From NCBI RefSeq assembly GCF_016735675.1, contig NZ_JAERSG010000003.1, positions 186,001 through 250,000 on the forward strand: DNA of 64,000 bases, given 5' to 3'. Of this stretch, positions 46,128 to 54,553 are shown in pieces. The position numbers and the translations under genes are program-made. Below the pieces are notes generated by a model that made no database searches, was not told where the DNA came from, and was given only the letters and a program-made list of their open reading frames with translations. Position 1 is the stretch's first letter, and the number at the start of each line of letters is the position of its first letter. Source of the DNA: Nocardioides baculatus (GTDB taxonomy: Bacteria > Actinomycetota > Actinomycetes > Propionibacteriales > Nocardioidaceae).

Positions 46128-48545
46128 TCAGGTTCCTTTCGTCTGGTGGAGCAGTTGGTGAAGGACGTTTCCGTGCAGGGGCAGCGAGCTGATCGCGACG
46201 CCCTCGGGCGCCAGCGCGTCGGCGACGGCGTTGGCTATCGCGACCGGCAGGCTCATCGAGCTGCCCTCGCCGGAGCCCTTCGCGCCGAGTCGGGTGAGCG
46301 GCGAGGGCGTGACCACGTGGTCGCTGATGAGCGGGAAGGACGACTCCGCCGAGGTGGGGCACAGGTAGTCCATGAAGGTGCCCGCGGTCGGCTGGCCCGC
46401 GTCGGAGTAGGTCATCTCCTCGTACAGCGCACCGCCGAGGGCCTGCGCCAGGGCACCGTGGATCTGGCCGTCGAGCAGCGTCTGGTTCAGGATCGTGCCG
46501 GCGTCGTGCACGCTCGAGACGTTCTCGACCGAGACCCGCATCGTCTCCGGGTCGATCCGGACGACCACCACCTCGGCCACGAACCCGTAGCAGAGGCTGG
46601 AGTTGATCTGGTCGGTCCGAGAGGCCGCCTTGGACTGCGGCGGGGTGAAGGCCGCCTCCTCGTAGAGGCGCGCCGGGACACCCTCGGGCAGCGAGCCCGG
46701 GTCCCAGTGCACCAGCCCGGCGGCGTGCCTGAACTCGACCGACCGGTCCGGGTCCTCCATCACGCGCACGTGGCCGTCGGCCAGCTCCAGTGAGTCGGGG
46801 TCGGCTTCGAGCAGTACGCCTGCCGCGAGCTTGATGGTGGCTGCGATGCCGTCGGCGGCCTCGAGCAGGGCACTGGTCAGCAGCGGCGCGAACCGGGAGG
46901 AGTAGCTGCCGGAGCTGATCGTCCACGGGGTGCTGGCGGTGTCCATCTCGACGCGCGGCCGGACCTGCTCGACGGGGAGGCCGAGGTGCTGGGCGACGAT
47001 GTCGCGGGCCACGGTGGCGTGGCCCTGTCCCTGCGGGACCGTGCCGAGCAGCACCGAGACCACTCCCTGCAGGTCGACGCTGATCCGGACGTGCTCGGTC
47101 GAGCCCGACTTGCCTCGCTTCGCCGTCCGGTCCTGCACCGGCGTCGCCAGGCCGACGTAGCCGATGTTGGTGGCGGACGGGTCGACGATGGTGGCCATGC
47201 CGATGCCCATCCACTCCCCGTTCTCGCGGGCGACGGCCTGTTCCTTGCGCAGCCTGTCGTAGTCGACGTTCTGAAGGGCCAGCTCGAAGGCGCGGTGGTA
47301 GTCACCGCTGTCGTAGATCCCTCCGCTGGGCGTGGCGTGCGGGAACTGGTCCGCGTTGAGCAGGTTGCGGCGGCGTACGTCGGCCGGGTCGAGCCCGAGC
47401 TCGGCCGCGATGTCGTCGATCAGTCGCTCGAGACCGAAGTAGAGCTGCTGGCCGCCGAACCCCCGGTTGAGCCCGGTCGGTGCCTTGTTGGTGACGACCG
47501 CGCGGGCCCGGATCTCGACCTCGTCGATGCGGTAGGTGCCGGTGATGTTGCCGAAGCAGCGGTAGAGCGTGCTGGGCTCGGGAGGACGCAGGTAGGCGCC
47601 CACGTTGTCCACCAGGTCGACGCGCAGGGCGTTGACGACACCGTCGGCGTCGACCGCCGCCGAGAACGTCATCAGCCGGTCGGAGCCCGACGAGCTGGCC
47701 TGCAGGTGCTCGAGCCGGTCCTCGGTCCAGCGCACCGGCCGGCCGGCGTGCTTGCTGGCGAGTGCCATCAGCGCGATGTAGGGGTAGACGGCCGACTTGA
47801 TGCCGAAGCTGCCCCCGATGTCGGCCGGGACGATGAGCCGCAGCGACGAGGTCGGGATGCCGAGGCAGCCGGCTACGACCGGGGCCATCGAGAACGGTCC
47901 GTGGAAGTTCGACCAGGCGGTGACCTCGGGCCCGTCGGCGCGGTCCTGCCAGTCGGCGACGACGGAGTAGCACTCCATCGGCATAGAGGAGTACCGCGGG
48001 AACGAGTAGCGGCCCGTCACGGTGTGGGGCGCCCGGTCGAAGGCCGCGTCGACCTCGCCGAACGTGAAGGTGCGATCGGTGGCGACGTTGCTGTCGGCCT
48101 GGTCGTGCAGCCGGGGTGCGTCGTCCTCGAGCGCCTGGTCCGTCCGTACGACGGCGGGCAGCACCTCGTACTCGATCTCGACGAGCTCCGCGGCGTCCTC
48201 GGCGGAGTAGCGGTCCGCGGCAACGACCACCACCACGGGCTCGCCCACGAACCGGGTCTTGTCGGTCGCGGTCGGGTAGTAGGGGGTCGGCGCCTTCACC
48301 GACAGAGGGAACGGCCGCAGGGTGGCCAGGACCTCGTCCGGACCGATGACGGCGGCCACGCCCGGGTGCCTGCGCGCGGCGTCGAGGTTCACTGCCTTGA
48401 TCCGGGCGTGCGCGTGCGGGCTGCGCACCACGGCGGCGACGAGGGTGCCGGGCAGCGGGTCCATGTCGTCGAGGAAGCGCCCCTGCCCGGTCAGCAGGGC
48501 GGCGTCCTCGATGCGGCTGGGTCCGGTCTTGCTCGGCGTGCTCAT
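46128..48545 (-). CDS. Xanthine-dehydrogenase-family molybdopterin-binding subunit (HmfA/CoxL-like)
   Basis: An 805-residue catalytic subunit holding the molybdenum cofactor. Motifs seen are RIEDAALLTGQGRFLDDMDP, RFVGEPVVVVVAADRY, IGGSFGIKSAVYPYIALMAL, GLNRGFGGQQLYFGLERLID, GTVPQGQGHATVARDIVAQH and the active-site Glu in GAKGSGEGSSMSLP. The AYxCSFR loop of true CO dehydrogenase is absent, so this is not CoxL proper. With the CoA ligase it probably hydroxylates an aromatic or furan acyl-CoA. It overlaps the ligase by four bases. Confidence 0.9.
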   Translation of the reverse strand: MSTPSKTGPSRIEDAALLTGQGRFLDDMDPLPGTLVAAVVRSPHAHARIKAVNLDAARRHPGVAAVIGPDEVLATLRPFPLSVKAPTPYYPTATDKTRFVGEPVVVVVAADRYSAEDAAELVEIEYEVLPAVVRTDQALEDDAPRLHDQADSNVATDRTFTFGEVDAAFDRAPHTVTGRYSFPRYSSMPMECYSVVADWQDRADGPEVTAWSNFHGPFSMAPVVAGCLGIPTSSLRLIVPADIGGSFGIKSAVYPYIALMALASKHAGRPVRWTEDRLEHLQASSSGSDRLMTFSAAVDADGVVNALRVDLVDNVGAYLRPPEPSTLYRCFGNITGTYRIDEVEIRARAVVTNKAPTGLNRGFGGQQLYFGLERLIDDIAAELGLDPADVRRRNLLNADQFPHATPSGGIYDSGDYHRAFELALQNVDYDRLRKEQAVARENGEWMGIGMATIVDPSATNIGYVGLATPVQDRTAKRGKSGSTEHVRISVDLQGVVSVLLGTVPQGQGHATVARDIVAQHLGLPVEQVRPRVEMDTASTPWTISSGSYSSRFAPLLTSALLEAADGIAATIKLAAGVLLEADPDSLELADGHVRVMEDPDRSVEFRHAAGLVHWDPGSLPEGVPARLYEEAAFTPPQSKAASRTDQINSSLCYGFVAEVVVVRIDPETMRVSVENVSSVHDAGTILNQTLLDGQIHGALAQALGGALYEEMTYSDAGQPTAGTFMDYLCPTSAESSFPLISDHVVTPSPLTRLGAKGSGEGSSMSLPVAIANAVADALAPEGVAISSLPLHGNVLHQLLHQTKGT

Positions 48546-50113
48546 CGCGGCGTCGTTCCGGTGGAGTCCGCGAGCGCCGAGAAGTCGCCGGCGACCAGGT
48601 GTCGGCGCAGGGTCTTGCCGACGGCCGACCTGGGGATCCGGTCGACCACGACGATGCGCTTGGGCCGCTTCATCGACGGCAGGCCGGAGGCGTCGCGGAC
48701 GTAGGCCTCGACCTTCGCGAGGGTGTGGGCCGGGTCGACGCCCGGCGGCCCGACCACAAAGGCGGTGACCGCGTGCCCCCACTTGTCGTCCGGTGTGCCC
48801 GCCACGATGACCTCGGCCAGGTCGGGACACCGCGCGAGGGCGTTCTCGATCTCCTCGGGATAGATGTTCTCCCCGCCGGAGTTGATCATGTCGTCGACCC
48901 GCCCGGAGACCCATAGGTCACCGTCCTCGTCGGTGGTGGCCAGGTCGCCGGTGAAGTACCAGCCGTCGCGGATCGACTTCGCGTCGGCGTCCGGACGGTT
49001 CCAGTAGCCCGCGAACGCCTCGGGGCTGTCCATGGAGACCGCGACCTGGCCCTGCTCGCCGTCCGCGACGACCTGGTCGGGGTGGGCGCCGGGGTCGGGA
49101 TCGACGAGCCGGAGCCGGGAGAAGACCCCGGCGCGGCCGGCGCACCCGGGCTTCGCGATGCCGTCGGGACCGATCGAGAACGTGTAGATCTCGGTGCTGC
49201 CGAAGTGGTTGACGAACCGTTCAGGGTTCAGGGTCTCCCCCAGCCCCTCGGCCAGGGTCGGAGTCATCGACGCCCCGGCGTAGGCCAGCTTGCGCACCGA
49301 CGTCGCCTCGCCGAGGCGCCCGGTCTGGAGCAGCGCCCAGAAGATCGTCGGCACGAGGTAGAGCGCGCCGACCTTCTCCCGGACAATGAGCTCGAGTGAC
49401 GCGTCGGCGTCGAACTTCGCCTGGGGCACCCAGGTGCCGGCGGCCAGGACGGTGGCCAGCAGGCTGCGCAGACCCATCGTGTGGAAGAGCGGCATCACGC
49501 CGAGGGTCACCTCGCCGGGGGCATGGCCGGTCTGCAGCAGGTGGGCGAGCGCCGAGTGGAACTCGGCGGCGTGCGTGCGCGGCACCCCCTTGGGGCGACC
49601 GGTGGTGCCGGAGGTGTAGAGCATCACGCTGATGTCAGCATCACTCGGCACGAAGGAGACCGGGCCGGAGCGGGCTTGTTCGATCGCGGCCGTCAAGGAG
49701 ACCGTGCCCCGGGGCGCGTCGGCAGCGGCGCCGGCCCACACGACGGTGGGCGGCTGCTCGATGCTCTCCAGCGCCAGCGCGACCAGGGCGTGGGTGGTCT
49801 CGTCGACCGCGAGCAGCACCGGCAAGCAGTCGGAGATGCAGTACGCGAGCTCGTCGGGGCCGAACCTGGTCGAGAGCGGGAGCGAGGCGATGCCGGCCTT
49901 CTGCGCGGCCAGGTGCAGCGTGGCGAGAGGCTCCCCGCCCTGGAGCAGGAAGATCGCCCGTTTCCCGGGACCGGCGCCGAGCGCGCCGAGGGCGTGTGCC
50001 ACCCGGTCCGTCCGGGCGTCCCACTCGGCGTACGTCATGGGAGCAGGGCCGCCGACGGCCCGGCGATGCGGGTAGCGCTCCGTGGTACATCGGAAGGCGG
50101 TGGCAAGATCCAT
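48542..50113 (-). CDS. Acyl-CoA synthetase (aryl/furoyl-CoA ligase-like, HmfD-type)
   Basis: A 523-residue AMP-forming ligase, first gene of the operon. Motifs seen are the P-loop MLYTSGTTGRPKGVPRTHAA, VNHFGSTEIYTFSIG, YFTGDLATTDEDGDLWVSGR and the catalytic Lys near the end in PRSAVGKTLRRHL. It would activate a carboxylic acid (2-furoate, or a hydroxybenzoate-like acid) for the molybdenum hydroxylase. The ATG at 50113 is divergent from the PadR regulator across a 71-base promoter. Confidence 0.88.
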   Translation of the reverse strand: MDLATAFRCTTERYPHRRAVGGPAPMTYAEWDARTDRVAHALGALGAGPGKRAIFLLQGGEPLATLHLAAQKAGIASLPLSTRFGPDELAYCISDCLPVLLAVDETTHALVALALESIEQPPTVVWAGAAADAPRGTVSLTAAIEQARSGPVSFVPSDADISVMLYTSGTTGRPKGVPRTHAAEFHSALAHLLQTGHAPGEVTLGVMPLFHTMGLRSLLATVLAAGTWVPQAKFDADASLELIVREKVGALYLVPTIFWALLQTGRLGEATSVRKLAYAGASMTPTLAEGLGETLNPERFVNHFGSTEIYTFSIGPDGIAKPGCAGRAGVFSRLRLVDPDPGAHPDQVVADGEQGQVAVSMDSPEAFAGYWNRPDADAKSIRDGWYFTGDLATTDEDGDLWVSGRVDDMINSGGENIYPEEIENALARCPDLAEVIVAGTPDDKWGHAVTAFVVGPPGVDPAHTLAKVEAYVRDASGLPSMKRPKRIVVVDRIPRSAVGKTLRRHLVAGDFSALADSTGTTPR

Positions 50114-50172
50114 GGTCCCGATCCGATCGTCTGATTCATACGGTCTGGTTCGAACGACCCGAAGGTTACGGT

Positions 50173-50186
50173 ATGGTTCGGACCAT
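50173..50186. promoter_or_regulatory. Likely PadR operator
   Basis: ATGGT-TCGG-ACCAT is an inverted repeat overlapping the PadR start. The 71-base gap to the CoA ligase also holds TTCGAA and an outer CATAC/GTATG pair. PadR proteins bind such dyads and usually repress themselves and the divergent operon. Confidence 0.5.
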
Positions 50187-50724
50187 GTCAATGGGAAAGT
50201 TGACCACCACGTCGTACGTCGTCCTCGGCATGATCGCGATGCGGGGGCCGAGCACCTCGTACGACCTCAAGCGCGCGGTGAACCACTCGGTCGGCTACTT
50301 CTGGCCCTTCCCGCACGCCCAGCTCTACTCCGAGCCGAAACGGCTCGGGGAGCTGGGGCTCCTCGACCTCGAGGTGGAGTCCGAGGGCAGACGTCGGCAG
50401 ACCTACACGATCACGTACGAGGGCCGCGACGCACTGAGCGCCTGGTTGGCCGAGCCCACCACGGAGCAGCTCCAGGTGCGCGACGTCGCCGAGCTCAAGC
50501 TGTTCTTCGGCGAGTTCGCCCAGCCGGAGGACGTGCTGAACCTGGCGCGTGAGCAGATCCTCCAGCACCAGGACCGCATCGAGGTCTACGAGTCGATGCA
50601 GGCCCGCTTCTCCGAGCGTGACGAGGTCGCCGACCGCATGGTGCCCCTGCAGCTGGGGCTCGAGCTCGAGTACGCCGCGCTGAAGTTCTGGCGCAAGCTG
50701 GAGAAGGAACGCAGCTCTCAGTAG
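50185..50724 (+). CDS. PadR-family transcriptional regulator
   Basis: A 179-residue regulator with the N-terminal PadR winged helix ([20 protein letters not shown], then [20 protein letters not shown] and [20 protein letters not shown]) and a C-terminal helical dimer domain. It is divergent from the CoA-ligase/molybdenum-hydroxylase operon and is its likely repressor, released by the acid or its CoA ester. An in-frame ATG at 50173 is an alternative start. Confidence 0.9.
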   Translation: MSMGKLTTTSYVVLGMIAMRGPSTSYDLKRAVNHSVGYFWPFPHAQLYSEPKRLGELGLLDLEVESEGRRRQTYTITYEGRDALSAWLAEPTTEQLQVRDVAELKLFFGEFAQPEDVLNLAREQILQHQDRIEVYESMQARFSERDEVADRMVPLQLGLELEYAALKFWRKLEKERSSQ

Positions 50725-50847
50725 CCCCGCCACGGACGGTGTCGTCCGGTTGCCCTCCGCGTTGGGGATGACCTGCGGCTGCCCACCTTCCATCGCCGCG
50801 ATCACCGAGTTCGGCGTTTCCAGGTCGATGCCGACTGCCCTGCCCAT
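50725..50847 (-). pseudogene. 5' fragment of dnaK
   Basis: Leftward from the ATG at 50847: [20 protein letters not shown] then [20 protein letters not shown], the start of DnaK/Hsp70, whose consensus is GIDLGTTNSV. The conserved Gly and Thr of the ATP loop are changed to Glu and Pro, and the similarity ends after ~42 codons. It is a degraded fragment, not a gene. Confidence 0.8.
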
Positions 50848-50952
50848 GACCACTCAATCCGCCGGAAGCTCGTGTGAGGGCCATGCTCCTCGCGGCTCCG
50901 GGTCGCCTGCATCCCGTGAACGGGTGCTTCTGGGCGGGGCGGCCGCTGCCTG
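50848..50952. other. Short junction without a gene
   Basis: About 100 bases between the dnaK fragment and the broken LuxR gene. No signal was seen. Confidence 0.4.
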
Positions 50953-51473
50953 CTAGTGGATGGGCAGACGGTGCTGCAGCGCCAGCACGGTCAGCTCGAC
51001 CCGCGAGTGGATGTCGAGCTTGAGGTAGACATGTTTGAGATGGGCGTCCACGGTGTGACGGGAGAGGTAGAGCTCCACGGCGATACTGCGGTTGGTCATC
51101 CCCTGAGCCACCCGGCCACGACGCGCAGCTCGCCGTCGGTGAGTGACGCCCATCCTTGGTCCGTGCCCTCCTCGCCGGGCGAACCTACCCTGACCATGGG
51201 ATACCGGTTCGCCGCGGCGACGCTGGCGGCGGGGTAATCCGTCGGCGGTAGGTAGTGGGGGTTGTCGATCACCGTTCGGTCCAGCACGACCTTGGGGTGG
51301 GTATAGAGCAGCTCGACGAGCGTGTCGGCGCCGAACCTCGGCAGGTCGTAGAGGCAGATGAGGATGGCGGGCATGTGCTCGACGACCTGGGCGCGCGGGT
51401 CGCCTCCATGCCGCCCTAGGGCGGATGCCGGGCAGTGTCCCCACACTACGCCGCTGACCATGCGGGCGCTCAC
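50953..51473 (-). pseudogene. Frameshifted MEDS-domain LuxR-type regulator remnant
   Basis: One frame gives HMPAILICLYDLPRFGADTL, VELLYTHPKVVLDRTVIDNP and LTDGELRVVAGWLRG, then stops. The adjacent frame continues GMTNRSIAVELYLSRHTVDA and HLKHVYLKLDIHSRVELTVL. Together they are the end of a MEDS (DcmR-type sensory) domain plus a LuxR HTH. A single-base shift near 51100 separates the two, and most of the sensor domain is missing. Confidence 0.72.
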
Positions 51474-51589
51474 AGCAAGAAGCCAACAGCGCCCTCATAC
51501 CGCAGCGTGCGCGCATCCTCTCGTTCGGCGATCCGCACTAGCCCCAGTTCGTGTCCCAGAAGTCAGATCGTGAGCAAGCTCGTGAGGGG

Positions 51590-51872
51590 GTGGCGACGTA
51601 CCACGAGGCGGAGCTCGCCGAACTTCGTCGCACACGTAGCCGCCGCGAATGACCGGTTCCGCAGCGGCGAACTCAGGGCCTTCGACGTCGACGAGGTCTT
51701 GTTCCAGTACTCACGCGCCGCGAAAGAACTCTGGAAGTTCTGCAACATCGGCAACGCCCAGGTGACAGCGGGCCAGCTGCACAGAGCTCCCCTGAGCGAC
51801 TGGTGGGAACGCGGGACACCGAGACGGGCAAGACGTCCCGTCGACGACCTACCGACCAGCGAATTTGAGTGA
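51590..51872 (+). pseudogene. Frameshifted small conserved actinobacterial protein
   Basis: The frame from GTG 51590 reads VATYHEAELAELRRTRS and stops. Shifting one base near 51620 gives HVAAANDRFRSGELRAFDVD, then EVLFQYSRAAKELWKFCN and LSDWWERG. The joined product resembles a small conserved protein of unknown function that I recall in other actinobacterial genomes. It is interrupted here by a single indel. Confidence 0.55.
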
Positions 51873-52169
51873 CAGCCAGGCGGCCGAACGTGCGACATTC
51901 CGCCGCGTACCGTCCGGGGCGCGACATTGCGCCGCCTGTCGGGGACGCTCGCAGCTTCTGGGCTTGCCGAGATGAGTGCGCGACGGTGGGCCAATCTCCT
52001 CGAGGACTCGGTCTTTCGCGGGTGGGCCATTCTTACCTCTCCAGGTTCACCACAAGCGGTTTGGCGAGTGGTGACGTCGCTGCTACACCAGGCGGCTCGG
52101 GCGCCAGACGTGCACGAGGAGCCTCTGTCCTGCGCTTACCGCCGAGCATGGGTTCCACGCCCGGTCCGA
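51873..52169. other. No gene seen
   Basis: About 300 bases between the broken small gene and the beta-lactamase-like gene. No coding or RNA signal was recognised. Confidence 0.45.
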
Positions 52170-53345
52170 TCAGAGCGCGGCGTACACCGCCTCCTCAAAG
52201 TCTCCGTAGAGCTTCCAGGCCTCGTGACGCGTGATGAAGGGCAGCGAGTTGGTGTAGATCGAGGCGCAGATACCGGTCGTGCGGTCGATGAAGAAGTGGG
52301 TGTTGAAGAGCCCCGCCCACGACCCGGTGCCGGCGCGGCGGCGGCCAGGGATGTCATGGCTGTTGAGCAGGAGTCCGTAGCCCCACTTGTTGCCGGGGCC
52401 GGCATACATCGTGTCGGTGATCGGCGGGTCGGCGGTCGGGATCTCGGCGGGGAAGTCGAGGTCGCCGATCTGGTTGGTGAAGGCGGCGTCGACCGTGGCT
52501 TCGTCCAGGATGCGCACGCCGTTGAGCTCGCCACCTCGCAGGAGCGCCTGCTCGAAGCGGATGTAGTCGCGGGGGGTGGAGAAGAGGCCGTGGCCGCCCG
52601 CCCACCAGTCGGGTTCAGTGTTGAGGATGTTGCCAGCCGACGCCCATGTGCCGTCCTCGCCCTTCACGTGGACGGTGACGGCGTTGTCCATCTGCGTCTG
52701 GTCCGGGTGGAATGTGGTGCTGCTCATGCCGAGCGGGCCAGCGATGCCCTCGTCGATGACTGCGTCCAGCCTCTTGCTGGCGACGGCCTCCACGACGCGG
52801 CCGAGCCAGTCGGTGTTGATGCCGTACACGTACTTCTCCCCGGGGTGCGCCGTCATGGGCGCACCGAAGGCGGCCATCGATCCGGGTACGACGTTCGGGA
52901 CGCCAGTCGCCGCTTCGTACTTCACGAGCTGGTCGTTCCAGAACCAGTACCCCAGGCCAGAGGTGTGCGTCACGAGGTGGTGAACCGTGGCCTTCGTGCG
53001 CGGCTCGACCAGGATGGGCTCGTCCCCGTCGAACCCCTCGAGCACCTTGACGTCGGCAAAGTCCGGGACGTACTCCTCCACCGGAGCGTCGAAGTCGAGC
53101 TCGCCACGTTCCTTCTGCTGCAGCGCAGCGACGGTGCAGACCATCTTGGTCATCGACATGATGCGGAAGTGGGTGGAGGTGCCGACCGGGTCATCAGACT
53201 CTCCCGCTATGCGGATCCCGGCGCCGCCCTCGTAGAGGACGCCGTCGCGGTCGGCGACGATCGCTGCGACGTGCGGCACTGCGCCGTCCGACACGGCGTC
53301 TGCGAGCACGCGGTCGATCCCGGATCCGTCGATGTGTGTGGCCAT
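52170..53345 (-). CDS. Serine hydrolase of the class C beta-lactamase / esterase family
   Basis: A 391-residue serine hydrolase. The catalytic SxxK is in FRIMSMTKMVCTVAAL, the YxN-type motif is YVYGINTDWLGRVVEA, and GMSSTTFHPDQTQMDNAVTV and WGYGLLLNSHDIPGRR follow. No signal peptide was seen, so it is probably an intracellular esterase (EstB-like) rather than a secreted beta-lactamase. It is divergent from another esterase across a promoter with two palindromes, suggesting shared control. Confidence 0.85.
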   Translation of the reverse strand: MATHIDGSGIDRVLADAVSDGAVPHVAAIVADRDGVLYEGGAGIRIAGESDDPVGTSTHFRIMSMTKMVCTVAALQQKERGELDFDAPVEEYVPDFADVKVLEGFDGDEPILVEPRTKATVHHLVTHTSGLGYWFWNDQLVKYEAATGVPNVVPGSMAAFGAPMTAHPGEKYVYGINTDWLGRVVEAVASKRLDAVIDEGIAGPLGMSSTTFHPDQTQMDNAVTVHVKGEDGTWASAGNILNTEPDWWAGGHGLFSTPRDYIRFEQALLRGGELNGVRILDEATVDAAFTNQIGDLDFPAEIPTADPPITDTMYAGPGNKWGYGLLLNSHDIPGRRRAGTGSWAGLFNTHFFIDRTTGICASIYTNSLPFITRHEAWKLYGDFEEAVYAAL

Positions 53346-53453
53346 GGCTGCTCCTCAGAGTGCGGGGACGGTTTCTCCGTCCGGCTGCCGACCACCGTCT
53401 TCCAACCGGTGGCGAGTGGGAACCGACAACACGTCTGGGTCGGAGGAGTGACG

Positions 53454-53489
53454 ACCGCCACATGGCGGTGGCAGGCTGGCGAGCCAGCC
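53454..53489. promoter_or_regulatory. Two adjacent palindromes in a divergent promoter
   Basis: ACCGCCA-CA-TGGCGGT (53454-53469) and GGCTGG-CGAG-CCAGCC (53474-53489) are both perfect inverted repeats. They lie between the two divergent hydrolase genes and may be operators, perhaps for the PucR-like regulator downstream. Confidence 0.5.
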
Positions 53490-53542
53490 GATCTACTAAG
53501 ACAGACTGCGGTTTCCTGATTGCAGAAGATGCGGAGAGACCT

Positions 53543-54517
53543 GTGACAGCCGAGGTGCAGCCCGTCGCGCGCCCGCCATTCGACGCTGAGCTGCGGGCCG
53601 GCCTGGCGGTGGTTGGCGGCATGTTCCCGCCGACGATCACGCCCGACCTCATCGACTTCATGCGTACGTCCTACGCGGCGCCGCCGATCGATGACCTCCT
53701 CCTTGCGAAGGGCATCGTCTGCACCGACGACGTGGTCGTCGCTCCGGACGGGCATGAGGTCGCCGTGTCGGTGCTGCGTCCCAAGGATGCGCTTGGTGAG
53801 CGCCCGGGGGTGGTGTATGCGCACTCGGGCGGGCTGATGTTCGGCGACCGCTTCAGCGGGATCGACCTGGTTCTCGACTGGGTGTCCGACTTCGGCGCGG
53901 TCCTCGTGACGGTGGAGTATCGGCTGGCACCCGAGCACCGGCACCCGTACCCCTTCGACGACATGTACGCCGCGCTCGAGGCCGCTGCCTCGCGTGCAGG
54001 GGATTGGGGCCTGCGGCGTGACCGCCTCGTGGTCGCAGGAGCGAGCGCCGGAGGTGGGCTCGCAGCAGGCCTTGCGCTCGCAGCCCGCGACCGGAACGGA
54101 CCGGCGCTACGGGGTCAGGTACTCGACTACCCGATGCTCGACGACCGCGGCACCACGGCCTCGACCCACCAGTTCGACGGCATCGGCGTGTGGGACCGCG
54201 TCAGCAACGAGACCGGCTGGACCGCTCTGCTCGGCGACGCCCGTGGCACCGAGGCGGTGTCAGAGTACGCCGCCCCCGCCCGCGCAACGGACCTCTCGGG
54301 CCTGCCGCCGGCGTTCATCGACGTGGGTGCCGCCGAGATCTTCCGCGACGAGGCGATCGCCTACGCAGACGGGATCTGGCGTGTGGGCGGTGACGCGGAG
54401 CTGCACGTGTGGTCGGGGGCCTTCCACGCATGCGACATCTTTGCCGCCCATACCTCCGTCGGCCGCGCCATGATCCGGGCCAGGAACGACTGGGTCGAGC
54501 GGATCATCGCCGACTGA
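53543..54517 (+). CDS. Alpha/beta hydrolase, hormone-sensitive-lipase-like esterase
   Basis: A 324-residue HSL-family esterase. The oxyanion motif is YAHSGGLMFGD (HSGG where HGGG is usual), then VEYRLAPEHRHPYPFDDMYA, the nucleophile in VAGASAGGGLAAGLAL, an acid in IDVGAAEIFRDEA and the His in GAFHACDIF. The GTG at 53543 gives the family length. Earlier codons in the same frame cover the palindromic promoter. The substrate ester is unknown. Confidence 0.87.
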   Translation: MTAEVQPVARPPFDAELRAGLAVVGGMFPPTITPDLIDFMRTSYAAPPIDDLLLAKGIVCTDDVVVAPDGHEVAVSVLRPKDALGERPGVVYAHSGGLMFGDRFSGIDLVLDWVSDFGAVLVTVEYRLAPEHRHPYPFDDMYAALEAAASRAGDWGLRRDRLVVAGASAGGGLAAGLALAARDRNGPALRGQVLDYPMLDDRGTTASTHQFDGIGVWDRVSNETGWTALLGDARGTEAVSEYAAPARATDLSGLPPAFIDVGAAEIFRDEAIAYADGIWRVGGDAELHVWSGAFHACDIFAAHTSVGRAMIRARNDWVERIIAD

Positions 54518-54553
54518 GAACCGGACTACGCTCGCTCGCAGAAGGAGGTCGTC

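Noticed and set aside
46128-48545. Carbon-monoxide dehydrogenase large subunit (CoxL)
   Set aside because: The AYxCSFR active-site loop of form I CO dehydrogenase is missing, and a CoA ligase and crotonase share the operon.
52170-53345. A beta-lactam resistance gene
   Set aside because: It has no signal peptide and resembles EstB-type esterases; divergent pairing with another esterase fits ester hydrolysis better.
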